Translations under genes and position numbers: made by a program | Notes under the pieces: model-generated | Databases searched by the model: none | Told to the model about the DNA's origin: nothing | The model's input: only the letters and a program-made list of their open reading frames with translations | Shown here: positions 10,875 to 15,878 of the stretch, in pieces | Position numbering within the stretch: position 1 is the stretch's first letter | Layout: every line of letters starts with the position of its first letter | From: Spirochaetaceae bacterium | GTDB taxonomy: Bacteria; Spirochaetota; Spirochaetia; Treponematales; Breznakiellaceae | NCBI GenBank assembly: GCA_031269165.1 | Contig: JAISZQ010000047.1 | Span: 1-15,878, forward strand | Reading direction: 5' to 3' | DNA length: 15,878 bases

Positions 10875-13324
10875 ACACACAGGATTTACCGGGTTTACTC
10901 AAAGAACTGACTCTGGAGGAAAAGGCCTCCCTGCTCTCCGGCAAGGGGTATTTCATCACCAAAGAAGTTGGGCGGCTGGGGATTCCGTCCCTCTTCCTGT
11001 CCGACGGGCCCCACGGTTTGCGGAAACAGATCGGCGCGGCGGATCAAATGGGGCTTAACCCCAGTATGCCGGCCACCTGCTATCCAACGGCGGCGACGGT
11101 CGCCAATTCGTGGGATACCGCGCTGGGCGAGGAACTGGGGCGTTATCTGGGTGTCGAGGCCCGCGCCCAGGGGGTAAGTATTCTGCTTGGCCCCGGCCTT
11201 AACATCAAGCGCAATCCCCTGTGCGGGCGCAACTTTGAATACTTCTCCGAAGACCCGTACCTTTCGGGCAAACTGGCGGCGGCCTATATCCGGGGCATAC
11301 AGTCAAAAGGCATCGCCGCTTGTCCCAAGCACTTCGCGGCAAACAGCCAGGAACTGCGCCGAATGCACAACGATTCGCTCGTGGACGAACGCGCCCTGCG
11401 GGAGCTTTACCTTACCGGCTTTGAAATCGCGGTCAGCGAAGGCAAGCCCCTTTTCCTCATGACCTCTTACAACAGGCTGAACGGGACCTATACCAACGAG
11501 AACCGCCATCTTTTGCGGGAGATTCTGGCGGAGGAATGGGGCTATAACGGCATGGTGGTTACCGACTGGGGCGGCAGCAACGACCGGGTACAGGGTCTTG
11601 TGATGGGCAACCATCTGGAAATGCCCGCCACCAACGGGGACAGCGACCGTGAAATCGTGCGGGCGGTGGAAGAAGGCCGGATAAGCGAATCGCTTCTCGA
11701 CCAGCGGGTCGGGGAATACCTGCGGGTGCTTGCTCTTCTTGCCCCTACGGTTGAACCCACGGAAAACTTTGACGCGGACGCGCATCACGCTTTCGCCCGG
11801 AAAGCGGCGGCGGCTTCCATCGTGCTGTTAAAGAACGAAGACGGCATTCTTCCGCTCAAGGCCGGTACCAAAACGGCGGTGCTGGGCTGCTTTGCCGAAA
11901 CGCCCCGTTATCAGGGCGCGGGTTCCAGTGTGGTCAATCCCACACGGGTTGATGTGCCGCTGGACCACCTGAAAAAGAGCGGCCTTGAGATCACCGGATA
12001 TGCGGGCGCGTTTAAGCGGAACGGCGGCGATGATAAGGCATTGCTTGCGGCGGCGGTGGAACTGGCGAAACAGGCGGACGTTGTGCTGCTGTATCTGGGG
12101 TTGGACGAGCTCCTTGAATCCGAAGGCATGGACCGCGAGCATTTGCGCCTTCGTGAAAATCAGGCGGCGGCACTCGAAGCGGTGAGCGCGGCAAACCCCC
12201 GCGTCGTGGTGGTCCTGTCGGGCGGGGCGGCTGTTGAAACGCCCTGGCTTGGCCGGTGCAAAGCCTTGATTCACGGGTACCTCGGTGGGCAGGCGGGAGC
12301 CGGGGCAATGGTTGACGCCTTAACGGGCGCGGTCAACCCGTCGGGGAAACTCGCGGAAACATGGCCCCTTGTCTATGAGGATGTGCCGTCATATAACTAC
12401 TATCCGGGCAAGGAAAGGACATCGGAATACCGGGAAAGCCTCTTTGTTGGCTACCGTTATTATGATACGGTACATATCCCCGTCCGCTTCCCCTTTGGCT
12501 ACGGCCTTAGTTACACGACATTCGCCTATGCGGATTTAAGCGCGGACGAAAAATCGGTAACCTTTACGCTGACCAATACCGGCGGCCGCGCCGGCGCGGA
12601 AATAGCGCAAGTTTACGTATCCGCCAAAGACAGCCGCCTTTTCCGCCCGCGCCGCGAATTAAAGGCATTTACCAAGGTGTATCTCGAAGCCGGTGAAAGT
12701 AAGACGGTTACCCTGCCGCTTGACGAAAAAGCCTTCCGTTATTTCAACGCCGTTACGGGCCGCTTTGAAACCGAAACGGGCGTGTACCGTATCGAGGCGG
12801 GCGCTTCGGCGCAGGACATCAGGCTGGAAACGGAGATCCGGGTTTCAGGCAGCACAGCCGCGCCGCCTTATTCGCCTGAGACGCTGCCTTCCTACTACGC
12901 GGCCACGATAAACAACGTAAGCGACAAAGAGTTTGAAACGCTGCTTGGCCGCCCGTTACCGCAGGCGAAGTGGGACCGCTCAAAGCCGCTTGAAAGAAAC
13001 GATACCTTCTCCCAACTCTTTTACGCGAGAGGCTGGATAGGGCGGCTTGTCTACAAGGTCGTCGCTTCCGGCAAAGACCGCATCGGCAAAGACGGCAGAC
13101 CGGATTTGAATATGCTTTTTATTTTCAATATGCCCTTCCGAGGTATTGCCAAGATGATGGGCGGGGCGGTGGATATGGTTATGGTAGACGCGATGTTGGA
13201 AATCTTTAACGGACGCGCTTTGAAGGGCATCGGGCATTTGGCAGCCGCATGGGTCAGAAAGGGAAAGGCGGCCCGAAAGACCGCGCAAAAACTGGCTCTG
13301 GCAAAGGGGACAAAGCCGCATTAA
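10871..13324 (+). CDS. Glycoside hydrolase family 3 enzyme, cytoplasmic (beta-glucosidase-like)
   Basis: An 817-residue protein in normal GH3 order: barrel domain (1-300) with LSDGPHGLRKQ, GRNFEYFSEDP, KHF (K153-H154) and VVTDWGG, where D232 is the expected nucleophile; sandwich domain (about 310-550) with SIVLLKNEDGILPL and ESEGMDR (E416/E418 region, acid/base candidates) and FGYGLSY at 542; fibronectin-III-like domain (565-650). A further C-terminal extension (about 665-817) is shared, as I recall, with many clostridial GH3 proteins. No signal peptide or membrane helix is present, so it acts in the cytoplasm, presumably on imported oligosaccharides or glycosides. Its ATG overlaps the kinase stop (ATGA), with GGAG (10856-10859) upstream. 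Sugar specificity (glucose, xylose, N-acetylglucosamine or galactose-type) cannot be set from sequence. Confidence 0.94.
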   Translation: MNTQDLPGLLKELTLEEKASLLSGKGYFITKEVGRLGIPSLFLSDGPHGLRKQIGAADQMGLNPSMPATCYPTAATVANSWDTALGEELGRYLGVEARAQGVSILLGPGLNIKRNPLCGRNFEYFSEDPYLSGKLAAAYIRGIQSKGIAACPKHFAANSQELRRMHNDSLVDERALRELYLTGFEIAVSEGKPLFLMTSYNRLNGTYTNENRHLLREILAEEWGYNGMVVTDWGGSNDRVQGLVMGNHLEMPATNGDSDREIVRAVEEGRISESLLDQRVGEYLRVLALLAPTVEPTENFDADAHHAFARKAAAASIVLLKNEDGILPLKAGTKTAVLGCFAETPRYQGAGSSVVNPTRVDVPLDHLKKSGLEITGYAGAFKRNGGDDKALLAAAVELAKQADVVLLYLGLDELLESEGMDREHLRLRENQAAALEAVSAANPRVVVVLSGGAAVETPWLGRCKALIHGYLGGQAGAGAMVDALTGAVNPSGKLAETWPLVYEDVPSYNYYPGKERTSEYRESLFVGYRYYDTVHIPVRFPFGYGLSYTTFAYADLSADEKSVTFTLTNTGGRAGAEIAQVYVSAKDSRLFRPRRELKAFTKVYLEAGESKTVTLPLDEKAFRYFNAVTGRFETETGVYRIEAGASAQDIRLETEIRVSGSTAAPPYSPETLPSYYAATINNVSDKEFETLLGRPLPQAKWDRSKPLERNDTFSQLFYARGWIGRLVYKVVASGKDRIGKDGRPDLNMLFIFNMPFRGIAKMMGGAVDMVMVDAMLEIFNGRALKGIGHLAAAWVRKGKAARKTAQKLALAKGTKPH

Positions 13325-13330
13325 AATTCT

Positions 13331-14383
13331 ATGAAAGCATTGTCGGTTATTGTTCCCTGCTACAACTCGCAGGACTACATCCGCCGCTGTGTTGATTCGC
13401 TGTTGCCGGACGGTGCGCTGTCCGGTAACACGCGCGGCGGTGTGGAAATACTCATTGTCAACGACGGTTCCACCGATCAAACCGGTGCCATTGCGGAGGA
13501 ATACCAAAAACGGCATCCCGGCATTGTCCGCGTCATTCATCAGGAAAACGGCGGCCACGGCGCAGCGGTAATGACCGGCATCACGCACAGTACCGGCGCG
13601 TTTATCAAGGTGGTAGACAGCGATGACTGGGTTGACGCCGCTTCCTACGCCAAAGTGCGGGAAACTCTTACGCTTTTTACGTCTTTTATCGAGACTGATA
13701 CGCCCGGCGCGCCCGACATGGTGATATGCAATTTTGTCTACGAGAAACAGGGCAAGGAACGCAAGACGGCGATACGGTACGCCAATGTTTTTCCCCAAGG
13801 GCGCGTCTTTGGCTGGAATGAAACCGGACAGTTCCGCAAAGGGCAGTACCTCCTCATGCATTCCATTATTTACCGGGCGGCCGTTCTGCGCGAAAGCGGC
13901 ATGGAACTGCCCCGGCATACGTTCTATGTCGATAACCTCTACGCCTATATCCCCCTAAAAAACGTAAGGACCCTGTTTTATCTGGACGTTGATTTTTACC
14001 ATTATTATATCGGGCGCGAAGGCCAGTCGGTAAACGAAGAATCGATGATCAGAATGATAGACCAGCAACTTTTGGTAAACCGCATGATGGTCACGTCCCT
14101 TGACTTGGATACGGTGCGCAACAAACGCCATCGGAACTATCTGCTCAGTTATCTGGAAATCGTAACGATGGTTTCCTCGATAATGCTTATACGTGCCGGG
14201 GGAGACGGCAATTTGCAAAAAAAGAAATCGTTATGGGACTTTATCAGAAACTATAACAGGCGTTTGCATTTCCGGCTCCGCTATGGATTTCTGGGCCGGC
14301 TAGTCAATCTGCCCGGACCAACCGGACGCAGCGTTTCGGTCTCCGTGTATACTCTGTCCCAGCGGATAATTGGATTTAACTAA
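13331..14383 (+). CDS. Family 2 glycosyltransferase
   Basis: A 350-residue protein. The GT-A fold is clear: LSVIVPCYNSQDYIRRCVDS at the start, VEILIVNDGSTD near residue 38, a glycine-bearing NGGHGAAVMTGI near 75 and the metal-binding motif DSDDW (96-100). The acceptor side includes RHTFYVDNLYAY near 197-208. After about residue 225 an all-helical tail without membrane segments follows. It should transfer a sugar from a nucleotide donor to a glycan or lipid-linked acceptor at the inner face of the membrane. It begins 6 bases after the GH3 stop and has no recognisable Shine-Dalgarno sequence, so it probably depends on translation of the gene before it. Its stop codon overlaps the mutase start. 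Donor and acceptor unknown; a galactofuranosyl transfer is possible from context only. Confidence 0.92.
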   Translation: MKALSVIVPCYNSQDYIRRCVDSLLPDGALSGNTRGGVEILIVNDGSTDQTGAIAEEYQKRHPGIVRVIHQENGGHGAAVMTGITHSTGAFIKVVDSDDWVDAASYAKVRETLTLFTSFIETDTPGAPDMVICNFVYEKQGKERKTAIRYANVFPQGRVFGWNETGQFRKGQYLLMHSIIYRAAVLRESGMELPRHTFYVDNLYAYIPLKNVRTLFYLDVDFYHYYIGREGQSVNEESMIRMIDQQLLVNRMMVTSLDLDTVRNKRHRNYLLSYLEIVTMVSSIMLIRAGGDGNLQKKKSLWDFIRNYNRRLHFRLRYGFLGRLVNLPGPTGRSVSVSVYTLSQRIIGFN

Positions 14384-15474
14384 TGCCCCGCTATGATTAT
14401 CTCGTTGTGGGCAGCGGGCTTTCCGGCGCAACCTTCGCGCAACAGGCAACGGCCGCCGGGAAGAAATGCCTCATTCTGGAAAAGCGGAATCACATAGCGG
14501 GCAACGCATACACCAAAGAAATAGAAGGCATTCACGTACATCAATACGGCGCTCATATCTTTCACACGAATAACAAGACGGTATGGGATTATGTGCGCCG
14601 GTTTGCCGGATTCAACCATTACATCAACAGCCCGATTGCCAACTACAAAGGCGAGATTTACAACCTGCCCTTTAACATGAATACGTTCAACAAGATGTGG
14701 GGCTGCGTTACGCCCGAAGACGCCCGCGCGGAAATCGAGCGGCAGCGCAAAGACTGTTACACGCCAAATCCCGAAAACCTTGAACAGGCGGCACTGAACA
14801 TGGTAGGACGCGATATATACGAAAAACTGATTCGCGGCTACACCGAAAAGCAGTGGGGCCGCCCTTGCGCCGCGCTTCCACCTTCCATCATCAAACGCCT
14901 TCCGCTACGCTTCACCTACGACAACAATTATTTCAACGCCGTTTACCAGGGCATTCCGACAGACGGCTACACCGCGATGGTTGAACGCATGATTGAGGGC
15001 GCCGAGCTCAAACTCAACACCGACTACCTCACTGAAAAGGAAAGCAACAGGCGGCTGGCAGACCGGGTCATTTATACCGGACCCATTGACGCATACTTCG
15101 ACTATTGCCGGGGGCCGCTTGAATACCGGCACACGCGGTTTGACATTCAGGTGTTGGACTCAGGCAACTTTCAGGGCAACGCCGTCGTAAATTACACCGA
15201 TAGGGAAACACCCTGCATACGGATCATCGAACACAAACATTTTGCGTTTGGCACCCAGGCAAAAACCGTTATCAGCCGTGAATACAGTGATGAATGGAAA
15301 CCGGGCATGGAACCGTACTACCCGTTGGAAAACGAAAAAAACAACGCTTTATACCGGGAATACGAGGCCCTTGCCCGCGCGGAAAAAGACGTTGTGTTCC
15401 GCGGACGGCTGGGAACCTACCGCTATTACGACATGGATCAAGTCATTGCTCAGGCGTTGCATACATTGAGATGA
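14383..15474 (+). CDS. glf: UDP-galactopyranose mutase
   Basis: A 363-residue flavoenzyme that interconverts UDP-galactopyranose and UDP-galactofuranose, the donor for galactofuranose in cell-surface glycans. The FAD-binding start YLVVGSGLSGATFA (GxGxxG at 10-15) leads to LEKRNHIAGNAYT and GAHIFHTNNK. YTEKQWGRP is near residue 151, and GIPTDGYTAMVERM near 189. RIIEHKHF is near 279, and the C-terminal GTYRYYDMDQVIAQAL is characteristic of the family. The length is normal (about 365-390). The ATG overlaps the glycosyltransferase stop (TAATG), so the two are translationally coupled; this is the last gene of the operon. Family and reaction are secure. Confidence 0.97.
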   Translation: MPRYDYLVVGSGLSGATFAQQATAAGKKCLILEKRNHIAGNAYTKEIEGIHVHQYGAHIFHTNNKTVWDYVRRFAGFNHYINSPIANYKGEIYNLPFNMNTFNKMWGCVTPEDARAEIERQRKDCYTPNPENLEQAALNMVGRDIYEKLIRGYTEKQWGRPCAALPPSIIKRLPLRFTYDNNYFNAVYQGIPTDGYTAMVERMIEGAELKLNTDYLTEKESNRRLADRVIYTGPIDAYFDYCRGPLEYRHTRFDIQVLDSGNFQGNAVVNYTDRETPCIRIIEHKHFAFGTQAKTVISREYSDEWKPGMEPYYPLENEKNNALYREYEALARAEKDVVFRGRLGTYRYYDMDQVIAQALHTLR

Positions 15475-15732
15475 GCCTGTCCCCAGACCCAGCATGAGAG
15501 CCTGTTCAATAACCCCGCAGGATGTCCGCCTCCGCTGTGATTCGGTCGCGGGCTTGGCCCGCTTCTGGAGTTTCGGGCGGGGCTTTGCCCCGCTTGTTCC
15601 GAAACTCCACGACTGAAAGTTGAGACGGGGGGCGTTGCGGGGGTGGACCTACAACCCTCAACGTCCTGCTTCGGGTTTCCGGTCGGGGCGTACTCAGTAG
15701 TGCGTCCGTCCGTGGACGCTTGGGATACGCCC

Positions 15733-15759
15733 ACAAAACCATGCACCGCATGGTTTTGT
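15733..15759. other. 12-bp perfect hairpin
   Basis: ACAAAACCATGC (15733-15744) pairs perfectly with GCATGGTTTTGT (15748-15759) around a 3-base loop ACC. It follows directly on the preceding stem, which ends at 15732. Confidence 0.85.
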
Positions 15760-15785
15760 CCCCGCAGAGGGGGTAGCGGAGGACG

Positions 15786-15825
15786 GCTCAAACCATTGCG
15801 GGGTATGCCCCGCAATGGTTTGAGC
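15786..15825. other. 18-bp perfect hairpin
   Basis: GCTCAAACCATTGCGGGG (15786-15803) pairs perfectly with 15808-15825 around the loop TATG. It is the strongest stem in the window. Confidence 0.9.
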
Positions 15826-15838
15826 TTGGCCGGAGCGA

Positions 15839-15873
15839 GGGGGAGACGCGGCAAATTGCCGATCCCCCTTTTT
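15839..15873 (+). terminator. Terminator-like stem with T run
   Basis: GGGGGA (15839-15844) pairs with TCCCCC (15863-15868), enclosing a small hairpin CGGCA-AAT-TGCCG (15849-15861), and TTTTT follows (15869-15873). This is the only stem in the window followed by a run of T, and it is oriented to stop rightward transcription, possibly of the whole operon through the hairpin chain. The inner CGGCAAATTGCCG also occurs in palindromic element A. Confidence 0.5.
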
Positions 15874-15878
15874 CTGGG

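Larger units (their letters stand above)
15475..15878. other. Gene-free tail region with a chain of strong hairpins (possible structured RNA or mobile-element end)
   Basis: There is no credible gene on either strand; the open frames are Pro/Arg/Gly-rich by-products of high G+C. The stretch contains consecutive inverted repeats: GCGGGC/GCCCGC (15548-15562); an 11-bp outer stem TGGAGTTTCGG/CCGAAACTCCA (15566-15609) enclosing GCGGGGC/GCCCCGC; GTTGAG/CTCAAC (15619-15662) enclosing GTTG/CAAC; GGGCGTA/TACGCCC (15686-15732) enclosing GCGTCC/GGACGC; a 12-bp stem (15733-15759); an 18-bp stem (15786-15825); and a terminator-like stem (15839-15873). AGAGCCTGTTC at 15497-15507 matches the complement of 1740-1750. 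Confidence 0.7.

Noticed and set aside
12980..13918. 312-residue minus-strand open frame
   Set aside because: It is antisense to the end of the GH3 gene and the glycosyltransferase, both of which have clear family motifs; the frame has no recognisable domains.
15450..15854. 134-residue and 81-residue minus-strand open frames at the right end
   Set aside because: They are Pro/Arg/Ser/Gly-rich, read through perfect hairpins and overlap the end of the mutase gene; the hairpins explain the region better.

Overview
The window looks like a piece of a spirochaete chromosome, most likely a gut-type Treponema. This rests on the diderm envelope genes (TolC/adaptor efflux pair, small outer-membrane barrel protein), the style of the short hypothetical proteins, and dense intergenic palindromic repeats. 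It is a judgement from memory of such genomes, not a database match. Several proteins on the right (GtrA-like, LytTR regulator, GHKL kinase, both GH3 enzymes) resemble versions I associate with clostridia, so part of the window may have been acquired by transfer.

Layout. 1-1588 (minus strand): a drug/metabolite efflux operon, with a TolC-like outer-membrane factor followed by a periplasmic adaptor that runs off the left edge. 1910-3076 (plus): a secreted or outer-membrane beta-barrel-like protein and a one-helix membrane protein, each with a candidate promoter. 3077-4500: a repeat island surrounding a decayed toxin-antitoxin locus on the minus strand, in which a HigB-type toxin tail directly abuts a chimeric antitoxin. 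4525-7326: a GH3 glycosidase with permuted domain order and a membrane helix at each end, preceded by a palindrome of LacI-operator type. 7327-8186: a 14-copy array of a 23-bp palindromic unit, then five palindromic elements of about 43-96 bp spaced 10-12 bp apart. 8187-15474: a tightly packed six-gene plus-strand operon (spacings 1, -4, -4, 6 and -1 bp): GtrA-like membrane protein, LytTR response regulator, GHKL histidine kinase, soluble GH3 glycosidase, family 2 glycosyltransferase and UDP-galactopyranose mutase. 15475-15878: gene-free DNA folded into a chain of strong hairpins, ending in a terminator-like stem with a T run.

Working together (inference): the operon couples its own two-component system to glycan chemistry. 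The mutase makes UDP-galactofuranose, the glycosyltransferase would transfer a sugar, the GtrA-like protein may move a lipid-linked sugar across the membrane, and the GH3 enzymes trim or recycle glycosides inside the cell and at its surface. The most distinctive parts of the window are this self-regulated glycan operon, the co-varying 23-bp array, the palindromic elements with exchangeable hairpin tips, the chimeric antitoxin and the hairpin chain at the right edge.
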